Assembly: GCF_003122085.1 (NCBI RefSeq) | Contig: NZ_QEXV01000001.1 | Span: 744,001 to 808,000 of the forward strand | Direction: 5' to 3' | Length of the DNA stretch: 64,000 nt | From: Marinicauda salina | GTDB lineage: Bacteria > Pseudomonadota > Alphaproteobacteria > Caulobacterales > Maricaulaceae | Shown: in pieces, positions 52,917 to 61,925 of the stretch | Numbering within the stretch: the stretch's first letter is position 1 | How the letters are laid out: each line of letters begins with the position of its first letter | Notes under the pieces: generated by a model | The model's input: the letters and a program-made list of their open reading frames with translations, nothing else | The model's database searches: none | What the model was told of the DNA's origin: nothing | Program-made: the position numbers and the translations under genes

Positions 52917-53911
52917 TGCGCACCTTCGGTGTCGCCATCGGCGTCGTCGCCTCCGATGGCGACGGCGCCGTCCGCGCCGGCGTCGGCTTCCTGGCCGACA
53001 ACGACGCTGTTGAGGCCCGAAGAGTTGGCCTGCGCGCCGATTACGACTGCGCGATCGACATTGGTGCGCACGCTGTCGCCGATCAGGATCGTGTCCTCAC
53101 CGCCGGTCTGCGCAAAATAACCAAGGGTGATCGACCGGTGGCCGTTGCTGAACACGCTGGAAAGGCCGCCGATCGAGATGGAGTCGTCAGCAAGCGCATC
53201 GGCCTCAGCCCCGAGTGCCACGCCCTGGCTGCCGCTGGCGACTGCGTCTTCGCCGATCGCCGTGCTCTGGATGGCCGAGGCGGTCGCGCGCTGACCCACC
53301 GCGACCGCGAAGCTGCCGCTGGCGTCGGCGCGGAAGCCAAGGCCGACGGATTCGGTTCCTTCGACTGAGGCGTCAAGACCGATCGCGACGGAGTTCTCAT
53401 TCGCGGTCGCGCCGACGCCATTCGCGTCGCCGTCCGATCCGATCGCAATCGCGCCGGTCGAGCCCGACAGCACAGTCTCGGCTTCCTCGCCGATGATGAT
53501 CGAATCTGTAGCCGCCGCCGACGCTCGGTATCCAAGCGCGATCGCGGATTCGCCGGATGCCGCCGCGCGCATGCCAAGCCCAACCGATTCGATGCCGGAG
53601 GCGGACGCGTTATTGCCGAGCGCTGTCGTGAAATCAGCTGACGCGGTCGAGTCTTCGCCGACGGCGACGCCCGCGTTGCCAGAGGCGGTCGCATTCTCGC
53701 CGATGGCTGTCGACTGGGCGCCGCTGGCGGTCGAATTGTCGCCGACGGCGGTCGCGCCCAACGTGCCCGAGGCGTCCGCCGCGTCGCCGCATTCGAGTGA
53801 GTCAGTGTTTGGACCGTCCGCGCAAGCGTCTTGCGCGTGTGCAGTAAATAAAAACCCGCCGAGGGCGGCAATGAGTGCGACTGTGGATGCGCGCGTGAGT
53901 TTGCTGGGCAT
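51596..53911 (-). CDS. Trimeric autotransporter adhesin 2 (YadA type)
   Basis: 771 residues starting MPSKLTRASTVALIAALGGF with a signal peptide ending near residue 26 (TAHAQ). The ATG is preceded by a strong AGGAGGGGAAG site. The head (about 30-535) has more YadA repeats than adhesin 1, with an insertion rich in AVVIGAQANSSGLNSVVVGQ and GEDTILIGDSV. From about residue 332 on it is identical to adhesin 1: shared head part, coiled coil (ARIEALQSQMEAMQAQLEQM) and barrel anchor ending GIRMGW. Trimers of such proteins are displayed on the outer surface and bind host or biofilm partners. Confidence 0.92.
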   Translation of the reverse strand: MPSKLTRASTVALIAALGGFLFTAHAQDACADGPNTDSLECGDAADASGTLGATAVGDNSTASGAQSTAIGENATASGNAGVAVGEDSTASADFTTALGNNASASGIESVGLGMRAAASGESAIALGYRASAAATDSIIIGEEAETVLSGSTGAIAIGSDGDANGVGATANENSVAIGLDASVEGTESVGLGFRADASGSFAVAVGQRATASAIQSTAIGEDAVASGSQGVALGAEADALADDSISIGGLSSVFSNGHRSITLGYFAQTGGEDTILIGDSVRTNVDRAVVIGAQANSSGLNSVVVGQEADAGADGAVAIGGDDADGDTEGAQATGAGSVALGADTLANAEDSLAVGIGAEATAIDAFALGGDATASADRATSIGTSADATGTNAAAIGVNADSAGQNAVAIGANANASIRNTLALGAFSKASGRDAIALGLQAEATALQAAAIGRGASASGERSFAFGPNASAAFDDSVAIGPGATTTFAGQILLGAASSFYTLPGLGDPANLISVGDAGADFVVVSDTSGNLSSIDIGEFSTSAGTSSASTQTAAVESAGGSSSGESARIEALQSQMEAMQAQLEQMQAQLAQAQVGAGAGTTATAAADDHRGTGAEPRATEEVAPTSTTRVAATSTASSGRYTLQSAGTANITTQTVAENATAIASLENEFASFRTEFDALENVVNANSETAEINSDGVAVAMAMAGMTGLQKDENFALSANWGLYNDANGVAFNGAARFSERITVNAGLGWGAETGEIGARAGIRMGW

Positions 53912-54028
53912 CTTCCCCTCCTGTCCTTATGCATAAACGGCTTGGAAACCAGCATTTTCATTTAATGAATTCAACTAGGTAGAAAAAATTTATAAATTGT
54001 TTCAAAAATATTGAATAGTTATATATTC

Positions 54029-54048
54029 GGGAAGAATAAATTATTCCC
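54029..54048. promoter_or_regulatory. 20-bp AT-rich palindrome upstream of adhesin 2
   Basis: GGGAA and TTCCC arms flank an AT-rich centre that is itself nearly symmetrical. It is about 120 bases from the adhesin 2 start and is a candidate operator for a dimeric regulator. Confidence 0.35.
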
Positions 54049-54152
54049 TGGTTACAAATTTGACATTATACTTAGATTTTGTAAGTCCATAACATAGGCG
54101 TTTTTGGTGCAATCAAGATCATGTTTATACAGATTGTCATACGTTATAACAA

Positions 54153-54170
54153 ACACTAGGGGTTTAGTGT
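54153..54170 (-). terminator. Short hairpin downstream of the GDP-mannose enzyme gene
   Basis: ACACTA and TAGTGT form a 6-bp stem around a 6-base loop about 80 bases after the stop on the minus strand, followed by TTTG. It could be a weak terminator; an operator role is equally possible. Confidence 0.35.
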
Positions 54171-54249
54171 GTCTTGTCACCAATGCCGCGAGCATTCCAA
54201 TCGACCGGAGTTGATTGTCGCCAACGGCTAATCAGCATAGCCCATCGGA

Positions 54250-56448
54250 CTATCTAGCTTCAGACTCAAACAGCGGAGTGAAGGCGGTGAGCATGTGATA
54301 GAGCATGCTCGCCGGCACTGTGAAGGCGTCGGGGCGGCCCTTGTCGTCGTACGAGTCCATCCAGCCGCCGTCCGGGCCGTCAGCAAGGTAGCTAGACATG
54401 ACGCGCTCCAGGATGCGCCCGGCCTCTCCCGGTGGCGCGGTTTCAGGGTGAAACAGCTTGGCGCGGAACATCTCCAGCTGCGGCCAGAGCCTCCGTCCGC
54501 CGCGGATGACCCGGGCCTGCCGGTCGACGGCGTCGACAGCGAATCCCTGATCGTTCCGGCCGACCCGGTCGGCGAAACTGATCAGGCGGCGGCGCCAGCT
54601 CAGGAGATCACGTCCTGTCTCCTCTTCGAAGAATCCCAGTAGAACGGACCATTCGTAGCAATGGCCGGGTTCGACAAGGTCGCCTTCAGCGCCGGGCTCG
54701 CGCGCCCATTCCCGGGTGAAATTCTCTGCAAGCGCGTTACTGCGCGGGTCGAAGAAGCGAGTCTCGAACAGCTCCACAACCTCCAGCGCCAATTCGCGCG
54801 CGCGAGTTTCGCCGGTCGCTTCGTGTAGCGCGAGACACGCTTCGAGCAGATGCATATGCGGATTGGAGCGGCGACGGTCGGGCGAGGCGGCCGTATCAAA
54901 GAAGCCTCCATGCGTCCGGTCGCGGAGCTTCGCGTCAATGAAGTCAAGGGCCTCTTCAGCGAGCTCGCGGGCCTGCGATTCTCCCGTCGCCTTGAACGCA
55001 GCCGCGCCTGCGAGAACGATGAAGGCATGATCGTAGAGCGCGGGGGTGCTGGACAGGATCTCCCCTTCCGGCCCGAGCGAGCTCGCCCACCCTCCGCCCG
55101 GCGAACGCGCGCGCGTGTCAATATAGTCAAGGCCGTCCGCCACCAGCCGCCGCGCGCGGTCGTCGCTCCATCCAAGGTTAAGAGCTTGGGAGAAGCTGTA
55201 AATTTGACGCGGAAGAACGCGCCCGCGGCGGTCGAGCTTCGCTAGTGGGCGACCGTTCAGGTCCAGCGCTTCAACAAAGCCGCCGTGCTTGGGATCCCAT
55301 GCGTTATCCGCCCAATGCGGAAGGCAAGCAGAGAACAGCCATCGGCGGACCCGGTCTATCGTATCGTTGGATATGGATGCGGCGAACCCGCGTCGGGCCG
55401 CATCTTTGGTCAGGGATCTGGTCGTATCCGCTTCAGACAGTCGAGTAACGATGACGCCGCGCGGTGTCGCCGCGACAGCGACGCCGTTCAGGCCGTGGAC
55501 TGCAATCACTGGGCCGTCGCTGCGCAGGTAGCATCCCGATGATTCGCGTGCAAACACGGGGCCCTCGCAGACGTTCGCTTCGGGCGATGCGGCCTTGACG
55601 GCGTGCAGTTTGGCGAAATCCCCGATATCGCTCCAACCCATGTCTACCGGGACGACGGCGGCGGATTCGGCCTTCTCCATCAGGGCGTAGTCGACCGACT
55701 CCGACCGACATCGCGAGAAAGCGACCGGGTCGAGGCGCGCCTCCGCGCCGGCGCGCGGTGGAAGGGCGTTCTCGCCGGCCGCCCGCACTGACGCGACGAT
55801 GTCTGGAGCGTGGCGCTCGAAGGCTTCGAGCATGGCGTCGCCTCGGAATATGAGAATCCCGGAATTCCAGAGATGGTCGCCGCTCTCTAGATATTTCTGC
55901 GCGACGTCCTGGTTCGGCTTTTCGATGAACGCTTCAGCCGGCGCAGCGCGCTCGAGCGGCGTGTCCCGCGGGGTGCGGATGTACCCGTAGCCCGCCTGTG
56001 CATGGTCCGGCTTCAGGCCCAGGGTGACGATCTTCCCCTGCGCAGCGGCCTCCGCGCCGGCCTTGATCGCTCGGTGAAGCGCTGCGGTGTCGCGGATGTA
56101 ATGATCGGCGGGCAGTATCAGGATCAGCGTATCGTCGGGCCAGGAGAGCGCGGCTGCCGCCACAGCGGGGGCGGAATTGCGGGGTGCGGGCTCGAGGATA
56201 AGGGGCGCGTCAGGAAGTTCCCGCCGGACAAGTGCCCTATTACGCGCCGACCCGATGACGCATGCTGGAGCGAAATCCAACCCGCAGTGCGTCGGCCCGG
56301 CCACTCGATTCGCGGTTTCGCGCAGCATTGTGTGTGAAGAATTGAGGGCGAGGAACGGCTTGGGCCGCTGAACCGACGAGATCGGCCACAGCCGCGTTCC
56401 GCGTCCTCCGCACAATATCACTGGCTGGAGCATCCCGTCGCGCTTCAT
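54250..56448 (-). CDS. Mannose-1-phosphate guanylyltransferase fused to AGE-type isomerase
   Basis: 732 residues. The N-terminal domain (about 6-345) is a GDP-mannose pyrophosphorylase: GGRGTRLWPISS at residue 14, AVAAAALSWPDDTLILILPADH near 93, and FIEKPN near 174. The C-terminal domain (about 360-732) is an N-acylglucosamine-2-epimerase/AGE-like alpha/alpha barrel: NPHMHLLEACLALHEATGETRA and VEPGHCYEWSVLLGFFEEETG. Bifunctional ManC/AlgA enzymes normally carry a cupin-type mannose-6-P isomerase here, so the AGE domain is a different solution. It feeds GDP-mannose into the surface polysaccharide pathway together with the phosphomannomutase at 38.9 kb. Confidence 0.9.
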   Translation of the reverse strand: MKRDGMLQPVILCGGRGTRLWPISSVQRPKPFLALNSSHTMLRETANRVAGPTHCGLDFAPACVIGSARNRALVRRELPDAPLILEPAPRNSAPAVAAAALSWPDDTLILILPADHYIRDTAALHRAIKAGAEAAAQGKIVTLGLKPDHAQAGYGYIRTPRDTPLERAAPAEAFIEKPNQDVAQKYLESGDHLWNSGILIFRGDAMLEAFERHAPDIVASVRAAGENALPPRAGAEARLDPVAFSRCRSESVDYALMEKAESAAVVPVDMGWSDIGDFAKLHAVKAASPEANVCEGPVFARESSGCYLRSDGPVIAVHGLNGVAVAATPRGVIVTRLSEADTTRSLTKDAARRGFAASISNDTIDRVRRWLFSACLPHWADNAWDPKHGGFVEALDLNGRPLAKLDRRGRVLPRQIYSFSQALNLGWSDDRARRLVADGLDYIDTRARSPGGGWASSLGPEGEILSSTPALYDHAFIVLAGAAAFKATGESQARELAEEALDFIDAKLRDRTHGGFFDTAASPDRRRSNPHMHLLEACLALHEATGETRARELALEVVELFETRFFDPRSNALAENFTREWAREPGAEGDLVEPGHCYEWSVLLGFFEEETGRDLLSWRRRLISFADRVGRNDQGFAVDAVDRQARVIRGGRRLWPQLEMFRAKLFHPETAPPGEAGRILERVMSSYLADGPDGGWMDSYDDKGRPDAFTVPASMLYHMLTAFTPLFESEAR

Positions 56449-56889
56449 TAGTCATCCCCGAATTCAGCGCTGCGGCGACACATCGACCCGGATCCGAACT
56501 CGATCACGTAAGGCTTCCTCAGAATCTCCGCTGTCGGCGGGCCATCGGACCAAGCGTGGCTCTCGCACGACGGCGCCGATACGCCGCACCTGAACGCACC
56601 GAAGCATTCGCCGACGGTCGAAGCCCAAGACCCGCTTCCAGTTTACGATACAATTTTTGGATATTAATGAGAAAGATCGCCCGACAGCTTGGGGCGTTTC
56701 TTCGGGCGGCCCCGTGCGGCAGCGTTGACCCTGACGCTTCGATCTGCAAAGCGCGTTCTGTTCTGGAGCGCCCTGCAATCGCTGATTTCCGCAACATCAG
56801 GGAATCGTTACTTATTAGGCGAGGCCGAGTCCGCTGGCGAGAGAGCAGGGCTTTTGCGCCCCGCAGGGCGAAACACGAGCGAGCCGAGA
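56449..56889. other. Divergent stretch upstream of the GDP-mannose enzyme and ABC ATPase genes
   Basis: About 440 bases between divergent starts. It is AT-richer than the mean, with a promoter-like patch at 56645-56680 that includes TTTACGATACAA and GATATTAATG. The ATPase frame is open upstream to 56689, so an earlier start is possible, but the added residues have no ABC similarity. I see no other gene. Confidence 0.45.
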
Positions 56890-57603
56890 GTGAACAGGAA
56901 TAGCCCCCAACCCCATATTAGGGCCCGTGATCTATGCGTGCGCTACCCGACGGGCCTGCCTTTCGGACGGAAGTCCCGTGGCTATAAGGCACTCTCGGAT
57001 GTCAGCTTCGATCTGATGCCGGGGACCAAGCTTGGCCTGATCGGCAAGAACGGCTCGGGCAAGAGCACGCTCTTGCGCACTCTGGCGGGCGTGTATGTGC
57101 CTACGGAGGGCGCGATTTCCGTCGAGGGCGACACGGCCGCTATTTTCAACGCCACCTCGGGCTTCATGCCGAACGCGACCGGCTACGAGAACATCTTCCT
57201 GCGGGGCGTGCTCCTCGGCTTCTCGTTCGGGGAGATCGAGCGTCTCGTTCCGAGCATCATCGAGTTCGCCGGCATCGGCGACTGGATCCACCAGCCGATT
57301 TACCAGTACTCGAGCGGGATGACATTGCGCCTCGCATTTTCCATCACCACCGCAGTCGAGTCGGATATCCTGTTGATGGATGAATGGCTGGGCGCGGGAG
57401 ACGCTGATTTCATCGACAAGGCGCGCGGCCGCATGCAGGAGATGGTCGCGCGCTCGAGCATTCTCGTGCTGGCCACCCACAATCTTCGCCTGATGCGCAG
57501 CGTCTGCGACACCGTGATGATCATGGACAGAGGTCGAATCCTGTATCATGGAGACATCGGCGAGGGCCTGAGCATGTATCGGGAAATGCGCGATCAGCAT
57601 TGA
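56890..57603 (+). CDS. Polysaccharide ABC exporter ATPase (KpsT/Wzt type)
   Basis: 237 residues from GTG at 56890. Walker A is GKNGSGKST near residue 54, the signature YSSGMTLRLAF near 141, Walker B ILLMDEWLGAGD near 161, and the switch His in LATHNLRLM near 195. The front PTGLPFGRKSRGYKALSDVS and RVLLGFSFGE-like region (FLRGVLLGFSFGEIERLV) are typical of O-antigen and capsule exporters. There is no C-terminal carbohydrate-binding extension. The partner permease is probably the one at 61089 on the opposite strand. Confidence 0.9.
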   Translation: MNRNSPQPHIRARDLCVRYPTGLPFGRKSRGYKALSDVSFDLMPGTKLGLIGKNGSGKSTLLRTLAGVYVPTEGAISVEGDTAAIFNATSGFMPNATGYENIFLRGVLLGFSFGEIERLVPSIIEFAGIGDWIHQPIYQYSSGMTLRLAFSITTAVESDILLMDEWLGAGDADFIDKARGRMQEMVARSSILVLATHNLRLMRSVCDTVMIMDRGRILYHGDIGEGLSMYREMRDQH

Positions 57604-57786
57604 ACGGGCGGCGCTGGCTCACCCGTTGCACGAAGCGCGGCCGAAGGGGGCCAAAAACCCCGTCACCCGGTCGCGCTTGAAGCGATCGATGCGGGGCGGG
57701 CGTTCGACCGTCGCCGACGTCAGGATGCTTGGGCTTTGGCGTGCTGCTGCGGGTGACTGTGTTCGGCGTGAGCGCGCGGGCCGGGA

Positions 57787-58686
57787 TCAGGCGTGCGCCT
57801 CGCAGATGCCCAGCTCTTCGAGCGTGGCGTCGAGCGATGCTCGCCAAGCCGATGCAGCATAGCCGAAATCACGTGCGAAGCGCCCGCTGTCCAAGCGTGA
57901 ATTCCGTGGGCGTGGGGCCGGCGTCGGAAATTCCGAGGACGGGATTCGCTCCACCTCCGGGCGGCGTCCCCATCGGGTTCGCGCCCGCTCGAAGATGGCG
58001 TCGGCGAAGCCCGCCCAGCTCGTATCGCCTGTCCCAGCCAAGTGATAGAGCCCGCCTTCATGGTCGCCCGCGGCGAGACGCTCGCTCGCCGCAATCAGAC
58101 CGTCGGCGAGATCGCCGGCTGCGGTCGGACACCCGTACTGGTCGTCGACGATGCGCAGAGTATCGCGCTCCTCGCCGAGGCGCAGCATGGTCTTCACGAA
58201 ATTCTTCCCGAACGGGGAATAGACCCAGGAGGTGCGCACCACCAGGGCGCGCCCCCCGGCCGCGGCGACGGCGCGTTCCCCCTCCAGCTTGGTGCGCCCA
58301 TAAGCGCTTCGCGGGGCCGGGGTGTCGATCTCGGTGTAGTAGCCGTCTTTCTCGCCGTCGAAGACATAGTCGGTTGAGATATGAATGAAGGGGATTGCGC
58401 GGTCCGCGCACGCCGTGGCGAGCCGCGCCGGGGTTTCGGCGTTAATCCGCCTGGCCGTTGGCTCCTCGCTCTCGGCGAGGTCGACCGCGGTGAAAGCGGC
58501 GGCGTTGATCACGAGATCGGGACGTTCGGCCGCAGCGAAGGCCGCTTCGGCCGCCTCCGGGTTCTCGAAGTCGATCTGGTCACGCCCCATGTGATCGATC
58601 GTCCAGCCGGCCGCCGGGGCGCGGCGGGCCAGTTCGCTGGCCAGCTGACCGGTCCGGCCGAGGACCAGAAGCCGGCGTCCCCTCAT
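57787..58686 (-). CDS. rmlD: dTDP-4-dehydrorhamnose reductase
   Basis: 299 residues from the ATG that overlaps the rmlB stop (ATGA). The NAD(P) motif [15 protein letters not shown] opens the protein. [24 protein letters not shown] and the catalytic YGRTK are RmlD hallmarks, and the C-terminus has [17 protein letters not shown]. It makes dTDP-L-rhamnose from the RmlB/RmlC product. RmlA and RmlC are not in this window. The overlap indicates translational coupling to rmlB. Confidence 0.95.
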   Translation of the reverse strand: MRGRRLLVLGRTGQLASELARRAPAAGWTIDHMGRDQIDFENPEAAEAAFAAAERPDLVINAAAFTAVDLAESEEPTARRINAETPARLATACADRAIPFIHISTDYVFDGEKDGYYTEIDTPAPRSAYGRTKLEGERAVAAAGGRALVVRTSWVYSPFGKNFVKTMLRLGEERDTLRIVDDQYGCPTAAGDLADGLIAASERLAAGDHEGGLYHLAGTGDTSWAGFADAIFERARTRWGRRPEVERIPSSEFPTPAPRPRNSRLDSGRFARDFGYAASAWRASLDATLEELGICEAHA

Positions 58687-59747
58687 GCCGACTTGGCGGC
58701 TTTCAGGCCAAGCCGCTGCTGATCGAATCCGCGATCGAGAATGGCGCGCCACCAAGCCTCGTTTTCCAGATACCAGCGCACCGTCTGGCGCAGGCCCTCC
58801 TCCAGCGTGACCGAGGGCGACCAGTTGAGTTCGCGCTTGATCTTCGCGGCATCGATCGCATAGCGCTTGTCGTGGCCAGGGCGGTCGGTGACGAAGGTGA
58901 TGAGGCGCTCGTATCGTCCCGCCTCGTCTGGTCGGACCTCATCGAGAATGGCGCAGATCGTCTTGACCAGATCGATGTTGCGCGCCTCGTTGTCGCCGCC
59001 GACATTATAGATTTCGCCTAGCTCGCCCTTCTCGAGCACCGTGAGCAGCGCTTCGGCGTGATCCTCGACGAAGAGCCAGTCGCGCACATTCGTGCCCGCG
59101 CCATAGATCGGGATCGGCTGGCCGGAGATCGCCTTCAGGATCACCACCGGGATGAGCTTTTCAGGAAATTGGTAGGGGCCGTAATTATTGGAGCAGTTGG
59201 TGATGACGACCGGCAGGCCGTAGGTTTCGCCCCAAGCGCGGACCAGCAGATCCGAGGCCGCCTTGCTCGCCGCATAGGGGGAATTCGGTTGGTAACGTGT
59301 TTCCTCGGTAAAATAGCCGTCGTCGCCAAGCGTGCCGTAGACCTCGTCGGTGGAGATGTGGTGGAAGCGGAATCGCTCTCGTCTCGCCTCGTCGAGCTCG
59401 GACCAGTAGTCTCGAGCCGCCGTCAGCAGCACGCCGGTACCCATCACGTTCGTGTCGACAAAGTTCAGCGGGCCGTCGATGGAGCGGTCGACGTGGGACT
59501 CGGCGGCCAGATGCATAACCGCATCCGGCGCAAACGTTTCGAAGATCCGCGCAACCTCGCCGGCGTCGCGAATGTCGACTTTCTCGAAGGCGTAAAGCGG
59601 GCTGTTCTCGACGTCGGCGAGATTGTCCGGGTTGGCCGCATAAGTGAGTGAATCCACGTTGACCACGGAATAGCCTCGGTCTTCGATCGCGCGCCGGACC
59701 ACGGCCGAGCCGATGAAGCCGGCCCCCCCCGTCACCAAGATTCGCAT
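58683..59747 (-). CDS. rmlB: dTDP-glucose 4,6-dehydratase
   Basis: 354 residues from the ATG of [19 protein letters not shown]; upstream in-frame codons add an unrelated stretch. The NAD motif GGAGFIGS lies near residue 7. [22 protein letters not shown] and [11 protein letters not shown] precede the catalytic YAASKAASD near 160. [17 protein letters not shown] is RmlB-typical. It makes dTDP-4-keto-6-deoxyglucose, the precursor of rhamnose. It is first gene of the rmlB-rmlD pair. Confidence 0.96.
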   Translation of the reverse strand: MRILVTGGAGFIGSAVVRRAIEDRGYSVVNVDSLTYAANPDNLADVENSPLYAFEKVDIRDAGEVARIFETFAPDAVMHLAAESHVDRSIDGPLNFVDTNVMGTGVLLTAARDYWSELDEARRERFRFHHISTDEVYGTLGDDGYFTEETRYQPNSPYAASKAASDLLVRAWGETYGLPVVITNCSNNYGPYQFPEKLIPVVILKAISGQPIPIYGAGTNVRDWLFVEDHAEALLTVLEKGELGEIYNVGGDNEARNIDLVKTICAILDEVRPDEAGRYERLITFVTDRPGHDKRYAIDAAKIKRELNWSPSVTLEEGLRQTVRWYLENEAWWRAILDRGFDQQRLGLKAAKSA

Positions 59748-59955
59748 CCGATGATCCCTAACTGATGCTGCGCCCCTCACGGAGCGTTGCCTGATTAAGC
59801 GTTCGCCATTAAACGATCAAGGCTTAGAAATCATCTCTCTGACGCCCTGCGCTGCAATTAAGCGCTGTTGTCGGTTTTGGATAAACCATCGCCAATGGCT
59901 CACGACATCGCCGCCATAGGCGCAAGCGCTTTTAAGACCTTATGGTGTTGGCTCC
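59748..59955. other. Divergent gap before the sulfotransferase-like gene
   Basis: About 210 bases between the divergent rmlB and 59956 genes, AT-richer than the mean. Probably promoters for both. No operator or ORF was recognised. Confidence 0.4.
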
Positions 59956-61041
59956 ATGGCAAAGCCGAAGCTCGTTCTTCATATCGGCCATTCAAAATGC
60001 GGTAGCACTGCGATTCAGCGATACTTGCTCAGCAATCAACACAAGCTAGCCGCGCAGGGCTGTTATCTTTTCGGGGCCGATCTGCGAGTTGGAAAGGAAG
60101 GCCCAGTAAAAGGAGTGCCGAACGCAATAATTGACGACAAAACAAACTGGGATGCAGCTGCCGAGCATGTGCGGGATGCTGCTGCGCTGGCGGGTCCTGG
60201 CGAACGTTTCGTCCTGACGGCGGAGGCACTCGGCCAGCCACGTCAGGCAGAATTCGTGAGTAAATTTATTCATGCTTATGATGTCAAATTAATACACTAT
60301 ATAAGACGTCAGGACGACTGGTGTTATTCAGCTTGGAAGCAGTGGCAGCTCAAGCGAGGTGTGCGCCTGCATGATTGGGTTGACCGATGCGTGGATAAGC
60401 TGCTCCCTTCCTATGCAAAAACATTTCAGTCTTACAGAGATATCGGCATTGGTGTAGAGGAATACAGGCTTAAGGTTCTAGACAGTGTCTTCTTGGGGGC
60501 CTGGGGTTTGCTAGGTGACTTTTGTTCTGACGCCGAGATAGATGCAACCGGTTTCAATCCAATCCCGGGCTATCTGAATCCGAATTTCGATCGCGCTTTG
60601 CTGGATGTTTTCCGCGCGTCCCCTTTTCTTTTTGAGGATCAGCACGACAATCGTCCCTTCAATTGGGTTCAGGAACGGGTCAGTGATGAGGCCTTAAGCC
60701 GACGTGGCGGTCTGACCCTGGGTCAAAGTCATCGCATCATGGACGCGCATTGCGAGGATAACGAACTTCTGTGCAGCACCTTTTTCGCCGATCGAAGCGA
60801 GGAATTCTGGAGGGCCTTCAGCGCGCCTGACGCCGACGGGCGCGCCAGCTTCGCAAACGCTGATCCGAAACAGCAACGGTTGGCCGAACTTGAGGATGAA
60901 GTCGAGGACCTGCGTCGTGCCCTTGGTTACCTGATCGGAGTGATGATCGATCAAGACGGAAATCTACCCGACGAGGCGCGCCGCCGGGAACTGGTACGTT
61001 TGTGGCGTGGCGCGCGCGGCGTCTCGGAGGATGATGTCTAG
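59956..61041 (+). CDS. Sulfotransferase-like protein of the polysaccharide locus
   Basis: 361 residues. The N-terminal KLVLHIGHSKCGSTAIQRYLL (about 5-25) matches the 5' PAPS-binding loop pattern HIGxxKxGSTxIQ of capsular sulfotransferases. IHYIRRQDDWCYSAWKQWQLK near 112-133 resembles the second PAPS (PSB) region, in which R-x-x-x-W/S residues bind the 3' phosphate. The last 60 residues hold a coiled-coil helix (LAELEDEVEDLRRALGYLI). It probably sulfates an exported glycan. The gene is AT-richer than its neighbours, suggesting acquisition. The permease faces it from downstream. Confidence 0.7.
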   Translation: MAKPKLVLHIGHSKCGSTAIQRYLLSNQHKLAAQGCYLFGADLRVGKEGPVKGVPNAIIDDKTNWDAAAEHVRDAAALAGPGERFVLTAEALGQPRQAEFVSKFIHAYDVKLIHYIRRQDDWCYSAWKQWQLKRGVRLHDWVDRCVDKLLPSYAKTFQSYRDIGIGVEEYRLKVLDSVFLGAWGLLGDFCSDAEIDATGFNPIPGYLNPNFDRALLDVFRASPFLFEDQHDNRPFNWVQERVSDEALSRRGGLTLGQSHRIMDAHCEDNELLCSTFFADRSEEFWRAFSAPDADGRASFANADPKQQRLAELEDEVEDLRRALGYLIGVMIDQDGNLPDEARRRELVRLWRGARGVSEDDV

Positions 61042-61088
61042 ATGGGTTCAGAAAAGCGTGGCGGTCGGAACCGCTAGAATTCATTCGG

Positions 61089-61925
61089 TCACAGCCAATA
61101 GACCAAGCGCCGTCCCAGCCATTCAACAAACAGGAAGCCGAGGGTGAGCATCGCGAGCCCGATCAGACCCGTGATGATCCATGCAAGCGCATCAGGCGTC
61201 TCCCCGAGCATTGGCGCGCGGAGAATTTCGAGGAAGTATGCGAAGGGATTGTACGTCACGACGGTCTTGAGGCTTTGGATATCGACGCGTTCTCCAAAAC
61301 GAGTGTCGATCGTCCAGATGATCGGCGTGAAGAAGAAGGACAATCGCATCACCGAGTTCACCACCTCACTGATGTCGCGGTAGACGGCGCACACCACGGC
61401 TAGGGTGCTGACGATGCCGATCGCGGTGGTGGTGAAAATCGCGAGCGCGGGCAGAATCAAAAACATTTCCAAGCTGGGCCGCCAGCCCAGCGCAGCGGCT
61501 ATGACGCCTGCGGCCATGAGATGCAGGGCCAGGAGGTAGAGCTTCTTCAGCACAAGCGAGAACACGAATATTGAGCGCGGCATCGGCGCCTGCAGCATGA
61601 GCCCACGGTTGCGCGTGAGCGCGTGGCAGCCTTCGGTTACGCTGCTGCTTATGAAGTTCCATGCCGCGAATCCAAAGACGACGTACGGAATATGGAGTGA
61701 GATCGGGCGGCCTTGAAGCTGCGCGATGAGCCAGGCGATACCGCCCGCGGTGATGGCGAAACCGATCAAAACCCAAGCCGTTCCAAGCAGATTCCGCCGA
61801 TGCTCCGTCTGAATCTGCTTTGCAGCGAGGTAGGCGGAAGCGCGCAGATCACGCAATCCCGATAGATAGTCCTGGGCTGCGAACATCGGGCCCTTCCTGA
61901 TGGTCTGAGATTGGCTCTGGATCAT
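61089..61925 (-). CDS. Polysaccharide ABC exporter permease (KpsM/Wzm type)
   Basis: 278 residues from the ATG that overlaps the epimerase stop (ATGA). Six membrane helices are visible after an amphipathic front (GLRDLRASAYLAAKQIQTEHRRNLLG). EIGHxxLT-like ALTRNRGLMLQAPMPRSIF and the ABC-2 motif SFFFTPIIWTIDTRFG occur in order. YNPFAYFLEILRAPMLG near 230 is the conserved C-terminal part of the family. It should form the exporter with the ATPase encoded at 56890, about 3.5 kb away on the opposite strand. Confidence 0.9.
   Translation of the reverse strand: MIQSQSQTIRKGPMFAAQDYLSGLRDLRASAYLAAKQIQTEHRRNLLGTAWVLIGFAITAGGIAWLIAQLQGRPISLHIPYVVFGFAAWNFISSSVTEGCHALTRNRGLMLQAPMPRSIFVFSLVLKKLYLLALHLMAAGVIAAALGWRPSLEMFLILPALAIFTTTAIGIVSTLAVVCAVYRDISEVVNSVMRLSFFFTPIIWTIDTRFGERVDIQSLKTVVTYNPFAYFLEILRAPMLGETPDALAWIITGLIGLAMLTLGFLFVEWLGRRLVYWL

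Larger units (their letters stand above)
53912..54249. other. AT-rich regulatory stretch upstream of adhesin 2
   Basis: About 340 bases with no gene, strikingly AT-rich between 53937 and 54180 in an otherwise GC-rich window. It lies upstream of adhesin 2 (minus strand) and downstream of the GDP-mannose enzyme gene. It contains a 20-bp imperfect palindrome at 54029-54048 (GGGAAGAATAAATTATTCCC) and a TTGAAA-like hexamer 18 bases from TACCTA on the minus strand. GapR, encoded at 12.8 kb, prefers such DNA. The promoter of adhesin 2 should be here. Confidence 0.6.
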
